Shown here: positions 8,958 to 16,202 of the stretch, piece after piece
How the letters are laid out: each line of letters starts with the position of its first letter
Numbering within the stretch: position 1 is the first letter of the stretch
Source of the DNA: a bacterium
GTDB lineage: Bacteria; Zixibacteria; MSB-5A5; CAIYYT01
Assembly (NCBI GenBank): GCA_016708315.1
Contig: JADJGC010000023.1
Span: 744,001 to 808,000 of the forward strand
Direction: 5' to 3'
DNA length: 64,000 bases
The notes under the pieces: generated by a model
The model's database searches: none
What the model was told of the DNA's origin: nothing
What the model saw: the letters and a program-made list of their open reading frames with translations, nothing else
Program-made: the position numbers and the translations under genes

Positions 8958-10199
8958 CTACAGCTTTAACGCCTGTACCGGGTTCATGTTGGCAGCTCGA
9001 CGTGCCGGGAAGAAACTCGCCATCAGGCCGATGAATCCCAGAATCACGACAACAGCAAGTTTATCCTGTAGCGACAAAGTCGGAGTACCGACATAGTCTT
9101 TGATGTCAAACATGGGCGCGACTGAAATGATTATCTGGGCAATTCCATAGCCAATGCCGCCCCCTATCGTCGTTAAGATGAATGTCTCGAAAATGAATCC
9201 GAACAGCACAAAGCCCTTCTTGGCGCCAAGCGCCATCTTGATACCGATCTCTTTGGTTCGTTCTTCGACGACTACATACATGATGTTAGCCAAACCGATT
9301 CCGCCGACCATGAGCGTCATGAAACCGACAAAACCGACGAATAATCTCATCGCGACGAAGAACACCATGAAGCCATTGTCTTCGACCGTATCCCACATTG
9401 CCAATGCTTCGCGATCAGTCGGATCGAATTTGTATCTCTTGGAAAAGACCTCATAAGTTCGGTCAACTGCTTGTTTGTGAATCTCCAGTGTTTTCGCGCG
9501 AAATACGATGTTGTCAAGGTATCTGTCGCCATACGCAGTCTGGAATGTTGTCGTCGGAACGAAGCCCTTATCCTTGTCGCGGCCCGAGTAAGACGAATCC
9601 TGCTTCTTCTTCACCATGACGCCCACAACCGTGTAGGGTACATTGTCGAGCAACACTGCTTGTCCCACCGGATCAATTTCTGCTCCGAATATTTCGTCGC
9701 GCAATTCGTTGCCCAGGAAGATAACGCGACGCTTGTCGTTGACATCGATGTCATTCAAGAATCGCCCGCCCGGCTCAGGAGCAATGGTCCGCATCGGTGC
9801 GAACTCCGGATCAACGCCGGAAATTTGGATGAGTTTCGATTTCTTACCATTGCGAATCGTGATGTTACCGCGTTGAAACTCACCCGAGACGGCTTCAAGC
9901 TCTGGAATGTTCTGCCGCATCATGTTGATGTCTTCAGGGACAAAACCAAACCAACGGCCCTTGGGATAACCCGCATACGGTTTGCTGGTGTTGCTTGCCC
10001 ACATGATGACGATATTGTCGCCAAGCCCTTTCATCTGTTCCTGCTGGTTGTTCTGCAATCCATAGCCGAAAGCAAGCAGACAGATTACCGTCACAGTGCC
10101 CCACGACAATCCGACCAGAGTCAGGAATGTGCGCAGTTTTTGTGCCCGCAAGTCATGCAGGAACTGCTTCATGTAGAGTTTCAGCGATGTTAACTGCAT
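8958..10199 (-). CDS. MacB-type ABC transporter permease (copy 1)
   Basis: A 413-residue permease with the same architecture as its downstream neighbour: a helix at about 25-48, a periplasmic domain and three C-terminal helices. The coupling motif VVEERTKEIGIKMALGAKKGF and the ending FFPARRAANMNPVQALKL are present. It begins directly after the membrane fusion protein, with only one base between the genes. Adjacent paralogous permeases with one ATPase and one fusion protein are a common export-operon form. The substrate cannot be read from sequence, and no outer-membrane TolC partner is encoded here. Confidence 0.92.
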   Translation of the reverse strand: MQLTSLKLYMKQFLHDLRAQKLRTFLTLVGLSWGTVTVICLLAFGYGLQNNQQEQMKGLGDNIVIMWASNTSKPYAGYPKGRWFGFVPEDINMMRQNIPELEAVSGEFQRGNITIRNGKKSKLIQISGVDPEFAPMRTIAPEPGGRFLNDIDVNDKRRVIFLGNELRDEIFGAEIDPVGQAVLLDNVPYTVVGVMVKKKQDSSYSGRDKDKGFVPTTTFQTAYGDRYLDNIVFRAKTLEIHKQAVDRTYEVFSKRYKFDPTDREALAMWDTVEDNGFMVFFVAMRLFVGFVGFMTLMVGGIGLANIMYVVVEERTKEIGIKMALGAKKGFVLFGFIFETFILTTIGGGIGYGIAQIIISVAPMFDIKDYVGTPTLSLQDKLAVVVILGFIGLMASFFPARRAANMNPVQALKL

Positions 10200-10200
10200 A

Positions 10201-11292
10201 TTAGAACGGATTCACTGTTCCCGATTTTTCCGCCAGCATCTCACCCTCGGCTAATCCGGTCGTGACCTGTATCGTCACACCGTCCGAAAGCCCGGTTTCA
10301 ATGGCACGCTCTTTCTTGCCGCCGATCGAGTCCAGCACCTGAACGAATGCCGAATCACTGCGGAAGTCTACGAGGCGTTCTGGAATTACGATGATGTCGC
10401 GCGCTTCCTTGATGATGATCTCAGCATTAGCCGAGTAACCGGCTCGGAGCTTGGAAAGGTCGACGTCTTTGAATCGCACTTCAACATCGAACACAGTTGC
10501 CGATTGCTCTTTGCGCGCTTTCGGGGAAATCCGCCACAATGTGCCGCTGACAGTATCCTTCGGTAATGCGCCAACCTTCAAAGTCACGGGCATACCTTCG
10601 GTGAGCTTGCCGACATCGATCTCATCGACAGTGCCACGGAAGATCAAATCGGTCATGTCAGCAAGGGTGATCAGAGCAGTACCGTCCTGATAGGAGGTGA
10701 GCGGCACCACCGGATCACCCTCATTGACGTTTTTCGAAAGTACCGACCCGGTGATGGGGGAGCGGATCGTACTCTCGACATTAACATTGGCAGTCTTGAT
10801 GGCGCCGTTCTCAAGCAACTGCATCCGCTCTTTGGCGAGATTAAGTTGCAACTGCGCCTGCTCGAAACTGACCTTGCGGTCATCGTATTCTTGTTTGGAG
10901 ATCAATTTCTTGTCGAAGAGCTCGATGGAACGATTGAACGCCGTGTTGGCATTGTCGAAGTTGATTTGCGCCACGTCGATGGAGCGCTGAGCTTCTGTGT
11001 ACTCAAGCGGCGTCGGCTGGGGCGAAATGTCTATCAGTAGTTCGCCTTCCCTAACCACATCGCCGACTTCCTTATGAAGGCGCTTGACGATTCCGGAGAT
11101 CTTTGACTTGACGAGGACTTCTTTGTAGGGCTGAATCGTTCCGATTGCCATCGCCTTTTCGATGATCTCGCCTTTCTCGACCTTGACTCCGTTCGCAGCC
11201 GTCTGCTTGCTGGAGTCGCCGCGATTAAACATCACCAGTACAATTACCGCCACGATAGCGACAACCAATACTGATAGTACTACCTTCTTCAT
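10201..11292 (-). CDS. Periplasmic membrane fusion protein (HlyD/MacA-type)
   Basis: A 363-residue adaptor that joins an inner-membrane exporter to an outer-membrane channel. One N-terminal membrane anchor (residues 4-22) is followed by a biotinyl-lipoyl-like half motif (KSKISGIVKRLHKEVGDVVREGELL, about 63-87), an alpha-helical hairpin rich in Gln/Glu (about 95-165), the second lipoyl half (STIRSPITGSVLSKNVNEGDPV) and beta-barrel domains. First gene of the four-gene operon. An outer-membrane TolC-like channel must be supplied from elsewhere. Confidence 0.92.
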   Translation of the reverse strand: MKKVVLSVLVVAIVAVIVLVMFNRGDSSKQTAANGVKVEKGEIIEKAMAIGTIQPYKEVLVKSKISGIVKRLHKEVGDVVREGELLIDISPQPTPLEYTEAQRSIDVAQINFDNANTAFNRSIELFDKKLISKQEYDDRKVSFEQAQLQLNLAKERMQLLENGAIKTANVNVESTIRSPITGSVLSKNVNEGDPVVPLTSYQDGTALITLADMTDLIFRGTVDEIDVGKLTEGMPVTLKVGALPKDTVSGTLWRISPKARKEQSATVFDVEVRFKDVDLSKLRAGYSANAEIIIKEARDIIVIPERLVDFRSDSAFVQVLDSIGGKKERAIETGLSDGVTIQVTTGLAEGEMLAEKSGTVNPF

Positions 11293-11400
11293 GTATCAGT
11301 CCTTATGAGTGAATCTTATTATCATTCGACATTGAATTACCAATAGTGGTTACGCGATTTCGGCTGTGAAGTTTCACCGGATGATTAGGGGCATTGGTTC

Positions 11401-11432
11401 TTATGGCGGATTGAGACTCATATCCGCCATAA
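11401..11432 (-). terminator. Strong hairpin downstream of the saccharopine-dehydrogenase-family gene
   Basis: A perfect 11-bp inverted repeat (TTATGGCGGAT / ATCCGCCATAA) with a 10-base loop lies 20 bp past the stop. There is no clear T tract on the minus strand, so it may be a terminator or an mRNA-stabilising hairpin. Confidence 0.55.
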
Positions 11433-11451
11433 GTGAATGGCTGGAGAACTG

Positions 11452-12588
11452 CTATTTAAGCTCGATTTTCACGCCGATTCCGCGTTCGCCGAGATGTTCG
11501 ATGAAGCGTCGGTGATCGATGCCTTGTTCCGAGCGAAGCGTGCCGCGTGTACTGATCGAGCCTTCGGCAATCATCTGCATCACAATCGCGGCTGAGTATG
11601 CCGTCGTGCGCTGCATCGCCGAATGGCCGGTCGCTTTGTCGAGGTAGTCTTCTATATAATATGTAGCAGTCTGGCGGCGATTGTTTTTCATACCGACGAC
11701 TTCGACAAACACCAAGACCACATCGGGAGCATTTGACGGCAGATGTCTCTGCAGCACGTTGCGCAGCATCTGGTCAGGACTCAGCTTTGCGCCGTCGACA
11801 TCATACTTGGTTTCGTCTGCCATGCCGATTTCGAAGAGGAATTTGATCTTCTCGAAATGACCGACATAGCGAATCGTCTTGTAGTCGAGTTCGCTGATTT
11901 TCTTCTCGAAAGTAAACGGCAAGGTCGATGCGCCACCGGAAGTGTGATATGCTTCCAGTTCCGGGAAGTTGGGCGGAAACGAAAGTCGTTCGCCTTCCGT
12001 CAAGCTCTGCAACTTCGTCAGTTGTCCGTCGCGAAGCACAACTGTCGGCTCGCGATACTCATTCAGCAGTCCCTCCGGCGAGAAGAATATAGCGTAGTTG
12101 AGCGGCGGTTTCGGATTTTGAGGAAGTCCGCCAACACGCAGCTTGACCGATTCCACTTTGTCGAACTGCGAAATGCCATCAGCCGCCAAGACCGAAGCCA
12201 TTCCCGGCGCCAGGCCGCAATCAGGAATAATTGTTACTCCAGCTGCTGCTGCAAGATCAGAAAGCGCAAATTGAGCATCGACAACTGAATTGTTGCCACC
12301 AAGGTCGATGAAATGGGTTTTGTGTCGGATTGCGCATTCAGTCAAGGCACGATTGAGCTTGTAACTGGCGGAGCCGGCGGCAATATCAGCCTCCCGGACA
12401 AACGGCTCGAAAAACGCCTTGTCGGATAGGTCACCACGATGCTTCTCGACTTTCTCGCCGTTAATCGAGTCGAGGCGTGCTTGGTCAATGTCGAGAAGGA
12501 TCACCTTTGTTGGTGAAGAGAACTTGATCAGATCATATACGAGCGCCTTGGACATCAGTCCGGCGCCGCAAACCAGAAATGTAGTCAT
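11452..12588 (-). CDS. Saccharopine dehydrogenase family oxidoreductase
   Basis: A 378-residue NAD(P)-dependent enzyme. The N-terminal Rossmann fold starts at once (VCGAGLMSKALVYDL, residues 6-20). HFIDLGGNNSVVDAQ (about 92) and the phrase PDCGLAPGMASVLA (about 122) are typical of the saccharopine dehydrogenase / L-lysine 6-dehydrogenase group. Members act on lysine-derived or polyamine-derived substrates, and the exact substrate is not evident here. It is a single gene between hairpins and divergent from the next gene. It could serve lysine degradation or carboxynorspermidine-type chemistry; L-lysine dehydrogenase-like is my first choice. Confidence 0.85.
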   Translation of the reverse strand: MTTFLVCGAGLMSKALVYDLIKFSSPTKVILLDIDQARLDSINGEKVEKHRGDLSDKAFFEPFVREADIAAGSASYKLNRALTECAIRHKTHFIDLGGNNSVVDAQFALSDLAAAAGVTIIPDCGLAPGMASVLAADGISQFDKVESVKLRVGGLPQNPKPPLNYAIFFSPEGLLNEYREPTVVLRDGQLTKLQSLTEGERLSFPPNFPELEAYHTSGGASTLPFTFEKKISELDYKTIRYVGHFEKIKFLFEIGMADETKYDVDGAKLSPDQMLRNVLQRHLPSNAPDVVLVFVEVVGMKNNRRQTATYYIEDYLDKATGHSAMQRTTAYSAAIVMQMIAEGSISTRGTLRSEQGIDHRRFIEHLGERGIGVKIELK

Positions 12589-12812
12589 TTAGTCATACTC
12601 CTGCTAATACAGTCGTTTCGCCCCGGGAGTCGCGTTGTTCCAAAGAAGTTAATAAGTTTTCGCATCGTGCCGCAAGTGATATGAAATCCGCGTTCGTTGA
12701 TTGACGTATAAAGAATGACTTTGGGTGCAGGAAATTGGTCTGCATCTGAGCGGAAAAATTAGCTTGACGAACGCCGAATTAATGGTAATTTGCATTTCTC
12801 TGTGGAGGCCCG

Positions 12813-13052
12813 ATGGCGCAGTTGAAGAAAGTTAGAGCATCTCGTCAAAGTGACGAGCTGCCGTTTGGAAAGAAGAACTGGATGATCCTTGGTGCGGCGC
12901 TTGCGTCGATCATCTTAGGATTCATTGCCCTCGCCTCCGGTTCGATTACGCTGGCGCCGATATTGCTCGTGCTCGGTTACTGTGTCCTGATTCCGATTGG
13001 AATCATGATTAAGGACAAGCCGGCTCAAGCAGAAGGAAATCAATCGGCGTAG
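12813..13052 (+). CDS. Small two-helix membrane protein (DUF3098-like)
   Basis: A 79-residue inner-membrane protein with a polar N-terminus (about 20 residues), the phrase PFGKKNW, and two hydrophobic helices (about 28-45 and 50-66), ending in a short polar tail. The FGKKNW-then-helix pattern resembles DUF3098 proteins known to me mainly from Bacteroidetes-like genomes. GTGGAGG lies 4 bases before the ATG. The neighbouring tRNA cluster starts 25 bp after the stop. Function unknown. Confidence 0.75.
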   Translation: MAQLKKVRASRQSDELPFGKKNWMILGAALASIILGFIALASGSITLAPILLVLGYCVLIPIGIMIKDKPAQAEGNQSA

Positions 13053-13077
13053 GGCGCGCCTACAAGACAAGTTTGCC

Positions 13078-13140
13078 GGGGTCGTAGTTCAGTTGGTTAG
13101 AACGCCTGTCCCGACTCGTCGGGAAGGTCGCTGACCGAGA
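13078..13140 (+). pseudogene. Truncated tRNA-Asp copy with hairpin in place of anticodon arm
   Basis: The first 31 bases are identical to the 5' part of the intact tRNA-Asp at 13160. The 13-base anticodon stem-loop is then replaced by the palindrome TCCCGACTCGTCGGGA. AGGTCGC matches the tRNA again, after which similarity ends. There is no 3' acceptor strand, so it cannot be a working tRNA. Confidence 0.8.
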
Positions 13141-13159
13141 AGACATAAGTTAGTTTTAC

Positions 13160-13236
13160 GGGGTCGTAGTTCAGTTGGTTAGAACGCCTGCCTGTCACGC
13201 AGGAGGTCGCGAGTTCGAGTCTCGTCGACCCCGCCA
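13160..13236 (+). tRNA. tRNA-Asp (GTC)
   Basis: Complete cloverleaf: acceptor GGGGTCG/CGACCCC, D arm with AGTTGG, anticodon stem CCTGC/GCAGG around loop CTGTCAC (anticodon GTC), T arm with GTTCGAG, discriminator G, and an encoded CCA at 13234-13236. Degenerate copies of it lie on both sides. Confidence 0.97.
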
Positions 13237-13248
13237 TAAATCCTGACA

Positions 13249-13318
13249 TCAATAGAATGCCTGTCCCGACTCGTCGGGAAGGTCGTCCCGATTTATCGGG
13301 AAGTCTCGTCGACCCCGC
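13249..13318 (+). pseudogene. Degenerate tRNA-Asp copy with two hairpin replacements
   Basis: The segment keeps pieces of tRNA-Asp (TAGAATGCCTG, AGGTCG, and the exact 3' end AGTCTCGTCGACCCCGCCA). The anticodon arm is replaced by TCCCGACTCGTCGGGA and the 5' side of the T arm by TCCCGATTTATCGGGA. The 5' acceptor strand and most of the D arm are missing. Confidence 0.8.
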
Positions 13319-13555
13319 CATTTATATCTTCTTAACTCCCGATAAATTAACCGAGCGCTAAAACCGCTAACCTCACGCTCAGAAAACTCGCTGCCAGATC
13401 ACTTTCTCCTCCTAAACTGCCTTCAAGAGTCCGAACACTCGATCAACGGGAGTCGAGCCCGGATTTGGCGGTTGTCATCTTCGCGCCGTGACTGAAACAT
13501 CAATGTTGGACTAGAGTCTCTTGCAACAAACTGCTTGCAGGTTACGTATGTTCCA
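13319..13555. other. Intergenic stretch without a visible gene
   Basis: I see no coding frame, tRNA or terminator here. ACGGGAGTCGAGCCCGG near 13448 resembles a T arm read on the minus strand and may be a tRNA relic, but no other tRNA parts accompany it. Confidence 0.4.
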
Positions 13556-13581
13556 AGTACTTTGATTTACAGAGTACTTTG
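13556..13581 (+). promoter_or_regulatory. Direct repeat AGTACTTTG x2, likely operator
   Basis: AGTACTTTG occurs exactly at 13556-13564 and 13573-13581 (17-bp spacing), ending 18 bp before the ATG of the membrane-protein gene. That gene is cotranscribed with a winged-helix regulator, so autoregulatory binding is a reasonable inference. Confidence 0.55.
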
Positions 13582-13599
13582 TTAACAGAAAGGAAGAAG

Positions 13600-14208
13600 A
13601 TGGAAAACGCACGAGAGCAAGATTCGGACGCCCTCAAAATGCTGGCCATTGCAAGCGATATGATCGCGCGTACCAAGTCCACGGTAGTCGATAGAAGTGC
13701 CTATTACCTCGTGTGGGGGGCGCTGCTATTTGTCGCATGTATATCAACCTACATATTGGAACTAAGGGCTCCGGGAAGAGACATTTGGCTTCCCTGGGCG
13801 ATCCTAATGCCGATCGGGGGCATCGTCAGTGGCGTTTTAACGATTCGGCACCGAAATCGTGCGCATGTCCAGACCTATGCGGAACACACTTACGATGGTG
13901 TGTGGCTCGCCACTGGGATAGCTGCCGCGGTAATCCTCTTCGGCAATCCCATTGTACACTATTTCCCGCCACGAGCAACGTACGTTCTGATTTCTCTCTT
14001 GGCAGGAATTGCCGTCTACTCTTCGGGACACATCATGGGGCTCTTGTCGTTCAAGTTGGGTGGATTGTCTTGGTGGTGTGGAGCTGTCATTATGATGCTA
14101 CTCCCCGACAAATACCATCCGCTAATAATGGCATCCATTGTGATTCCGGGCTATTTAGTTCCTGGATACCTTCTGTGGCGAAGCGCGCGTAGCCTGAATG
14201 CAAAGTGA
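13600..14208 (+). CDS. Hypothetical multi-pass membrane protein
   Basis: A 202-residue integral membrane protein. After a polar N-terminus (about 35 residues) come six hydrophobic segments, beginning with YLVWGALLFVACISTYIL and including ATGIAAAVILFGNPIV and YVLISLLAGIAVYSSG. The ATG at 13600 is chosen because AAAGGAAG lies just upstream; an earlier in-frame TTG at 13579 overlaps the putative operator. The next gene, a winged-helix regulator, starts 6 bases after its stop. Membrane protein plus small winged-helix regulator is a recurrent bacterial pair, but I know no defined function for it. Confidence 0.8.
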   Translation: MENAREQDSDALKMLAIASDMIARTKSTVVDRSAYYLVWGALLFVACISTYILELRAPGRDIWLPWAILMPIGGIVSGVLTIRHRNRAHVQTYAEHTYDGVWLATGIAAAVILFGNPIVHYFPPRATYVLISLLAGIAVYSSGHIMGLLSFKLGGLSWWCGAVIMMLLPDKYHPLIMASIVIPGYLVPGYLLWRSARSLNAK

Positions 14209-14214
14209 CGTTCA

Positions 14215-14526
14215 ATGACGATGAAATCCTTAGAGCCACTTGATCTCATGATACACGCACCCCTACGATTGGCGGTGATGACAATCTTAGCCGGTGTTCG
14301 GGAGGCGGATTTTGTGTTTCTGCGAGATTCGACCGGTGCCACCGATGGCAATCTGAGTACCCATCTCCAAAAACTGGAAGAGGCCAAATACGTTCGTGTA
14401 GTGAAAGCATTTGAGGACAGAAAGCCGAAGACCCGATTCACTCTGACGGCCGTGGGGCGACAGGCTTATGCGGTCTATATCGAAGCGCTACAGGAGTACA
14501 TCAAGGTATCAAAACAAGCGAAATAG
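14215..14526 (+). CDS. Winged-helix transcriptional regulator (HTH_34/MarR-like)
   Basis: A 103-residue DNA-binding protein. The fold is recognisable from PLRLAVMTILAG (helix 1), the recognition helix DGNLSTHLQKLEEAKYVRVVK (about 45-65) and the wing RKPKTRFTLTAVGRQAY. This arrangement is typical of small one-domain winged-helix regulators of the HTH_34 group. The start is the ATG at 14215; a second ATG two codons on is possible. Cotranscribed with the preceding membrane protein and likely acts on the AGTACTTTG repeats upstream (inference). Confidence 0.85.
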   Translation: MTMKSLEPLDLMIHAPLRLAVMTILAGVREADFVFLRDSTGATDGNLSTHLQKLEEAKYVRVVKAFEDRKPKTRFTLTAVGRQAYAVYIEALQEYIKVSKQAK

Positions 14527-14679
14527 GATCGATTGATCAGCAGTGCTCTAATGTGTTCCAACGTCTTCCGTCAGTTAGAGCATAGTGAAACCGCTCTGAA
14601 AAGCTGAAACTCACAAGAGTATGTAGAGAGTGAGGTCGGGTCCGCCATAAATTACTCGCTAACACACATCAAAGCTTCA

Positions 14680-15091
14680 GGGCGGTTAGCTCAGTTGGTT
14701 GGAGCATCCCGACTTCATCGGGAGAGTCACTGGCTCCTCTCCGGAAACAGGCAGACAATTTCTAGAACGGAAGCTCGGTTTCACTAACATCAACTTCTTC
14801 AGTTGCCCTTCAAGAGTTCATTTAGTATAATGCCAAATATCGGGCGGTTAGCTCAGTTGGTTAGAGCATCCCGACTTCATCGGGAGAGTCACTGGTTCCT
14901 CTCCGGAAACAGGCAGACAATTTCTAGAACGGAAGCTCGGTTTCACTAACATCAACTTCTTCAGTTGCCCTTCAAGAATTCATTTAGTATAATGCCAAAC
15001 ATCGGGCGGTTAGCTCAGTTGGTTGGAGCATCCCGACTTCATCGGGAGAGTCACTGGATGAGCTCAATACCCGGACAAGACTATAGACTTT
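14680..15091 (+). repeat. 162-bp tandem repeats built on broken tRNA-Val copies
   Basis: Three copies of the tRNA-Val 5' part (GGGCGGTTAGCTCAGTTGGTT) begin at 14680, 14842 and 15004. The first two units are both 162 bp and nearly identical; the third is cut short at about 15058, just before the intact gene at 15092. In each, the 17-base anticodon arm is replaced by TCCCGACTTCATCGGGA and the 3' acceptor strand is missing, so none encodes a normal tRNA. The two full units also share a unique tail containing CGGAAACAGGCAGACAAT. Confidence 0.85.
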
Positions 15092-15165
15092 GGGCGGTTA
15101 GCTCAGTTGGTTAGAGCATCTGCTTTACACGCAGAGGGTCACTGGTTCGAATCCAGTACTGCCCA
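15092..15165 (+). tRNA. tRNA-Val (TAC)
   Basis: Complete cloverleaf: acceptor GGGCGGT/ACTGCCC, D arm, anticodon stem TCTGC/GCAGA around TTTACAC (anticodon TAC), T arm CTGG-TTCGAAT-CCAG, discriminator A. CCA is not encoded (GAT follows). It is the only intact member of the four-copy array. Confidence 0.96.
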
Positions 15166-15182
15166 GATTTTGACCCGGGGAA

Positions 15183-15437
15183 ATGGCAGTATATCTCTAC
15201 ATACTTCGCAGTGAAAAGAACGGGCACTTCTACACCGGAATCGCAGCCGATGTTGACGATCGGTTGAAGCGGCATAATGGCGGACGCTCAATCTCCACCA
15301 AATCGGGTCGACCGTGGCAATTGGTCTACACGGAGCAGTTTCCTGATCGTTCATTAGCTATGAAGCGGGAAAGCGAAATCAAATCCTGGAAAAGCCGTGC
15401 GATGATTGAATCCCTGATCGCCATTGCACTTCCGTAA
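15183..15437 (+). CDS. GIY-YIG domain protein
   Basis: An 84-residue single-domain protein of the UvrC/SLX1-like GIY-YIG superfamily. Motifs seen are VYLYILRSEKNGHFYTGIAADVDDRLKRHN (the GIY/YIG strands appear as YLYIL and FYTGI), RPWQLVYTEQFPDRSLAMKRESEIKSW with the catalytic glutamate region, and the terminal IESLI helix. Similar proteins are common and mostly uncharacterised; nuclease activity is a family inference. It starts 18 bp after tRNA-Val, so it may be cotranscribed with it. Confidence 0.88.
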   Translation: MAVYLYILRSEKNGHFYTGIAADVDDRLKRHNGGRSISTKSGRPWQLVYTEQFPDRSLAMKRESEIKSWKSRAMIESLIAIALP

Positions 15438-15454
15438 CAGTCCACCAACAAAAA

Positions 15455-15480
15455 AACGGCCGACACTGCTGTCGACCGTT
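15455..15480 (-). terminator. Bidirectional terminator between rplY and the GIY-YIG gene
   Basis: The stem AACGGcCGACA / TGTCGaCCGTT (one mismatch) has a 4-base loop. On the minus strand it is followed by seven T's, giving a strong rplY terminator; on the plus strand it can end the GIY-YIG transcript. Confidence 0.85.
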
Positions 15481-15503
15481 TGTAGATTGGTGAGAAGTTA
15501 AGA

Positions 15504-16185
15504 CTACTTCTTGTCGTCTTTTTCCTTCTGACGCTCTTCCGCCTTCTTCTCGGCGATAACTTCCGGCTCTTTGGCTTCGTCAGTCTCAGCGCCTTCAACA
15601 CCCTCGCCGGCTTCCGGCAACTTCGAAACAGTCGGCGGCTGTACCGAGACGATCGTGCGATGCGGATCCGGAAACGATTTCGATTTTTTCCAGCTTTAGG
15701 TCCTCGACATGCACGGCATCGCCGATTCCCAGCTTGCTGACATCGACTTCAATGTGCGTCGGAATGTCGGTCGGCAAACAGGAGACTTCCAGTTCGCGCA
15801 TGATGAATTCCTGCACACCACCACCGGAGCGCACACCATCAGCAACACCGATAAGATGCACCGGCACCGCGATGATGATCTTCTTGGTCAGATCGACGCG
15901 TTGAAAATCGACATGCACGACTTTGTTGGTGACCGGATGATGCTGAACATCCTTGAGCAGTACCTTGACGGCATTGCTCTTGCCGATAGCCAGATCGACC
16001 AGCACGTTTTCGCTCGAAGCACTGTGCAGCATCTTGTGCAGGGTGCGGCTATTGATTCCCAGCATGACCGGCTTGTCTTCAAGACCATACAAAATGCCGG
16101 GGACATTGCCCGCCGTACGCATTTTGCGCGTCACGCTCTTTCCGGCGCCGGAGCGAACTTCGGCATCCAAATGTAACTCGTTCAT
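15504..16185 (-). CDS. rplY: 50S ribosomal protein L25/Ctc, frameshifted near two-thirds
   Basis: A 5S-rRNA-binding ribosomal protein of the long CTC type (about 226 residues when repaired). The N-terminal L25 domain (residues 1-90) and most of the C-terminal TL5 domain read normally to EKIEIVS. The frame then runs into a short nonsense tail ending at 15595. One base earlier in phase, translation continues as DPHRTIVSVQPPTVSKLPE and a typical Glu/Lys-rich tail ending at 15504. The likely cause is one extra base in CCGGATCC at about 15668-15672. The gene is 17 bp downstream of prs, its usual partner, and ends at a strong terminator. Confidence 0.9.
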
Positions 16186-16202
16186 CGTTACTCCTCTATT
16201 AA

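Noticed and set aside
13097..13321. A 74-codon minus-strand frame reading AGSTRLELATSCVTGRRSN
   Set aside because: It is the antisense of tRNA-Asp and its copies; this wording is a classic spurious protein produced by tRNA genes.
14545..14583. Inverted repeat TGCTCTAA / TTAGAGCA after the winged-helix gene
   Set aside because: The loop is 23 bases and there is no T tract; the right arm merely resembles a tRNA D-arm, so neither terminator nor tRNA relic is supported.
14628..14652. GGTCGGGTCCGCCATAAAT, like a tRNA 3' end
   Set aside because: Shares a short run with the tRNA-Asp 3' end, but no 5' acceptor, D or anticodon arm precedes it.
14680..15091. CRISPR array
   Set aside because: The repeats are 162-bp tandem duplications of broken tRNA copies, not short repeats with unique spacers, and no cas gene is present.
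15139..15354. Minus-strand frame over tRNA-Val and the GIY-YIG gene
   Set aside because: Antisense of both real features, with no ribosome site or family motif.
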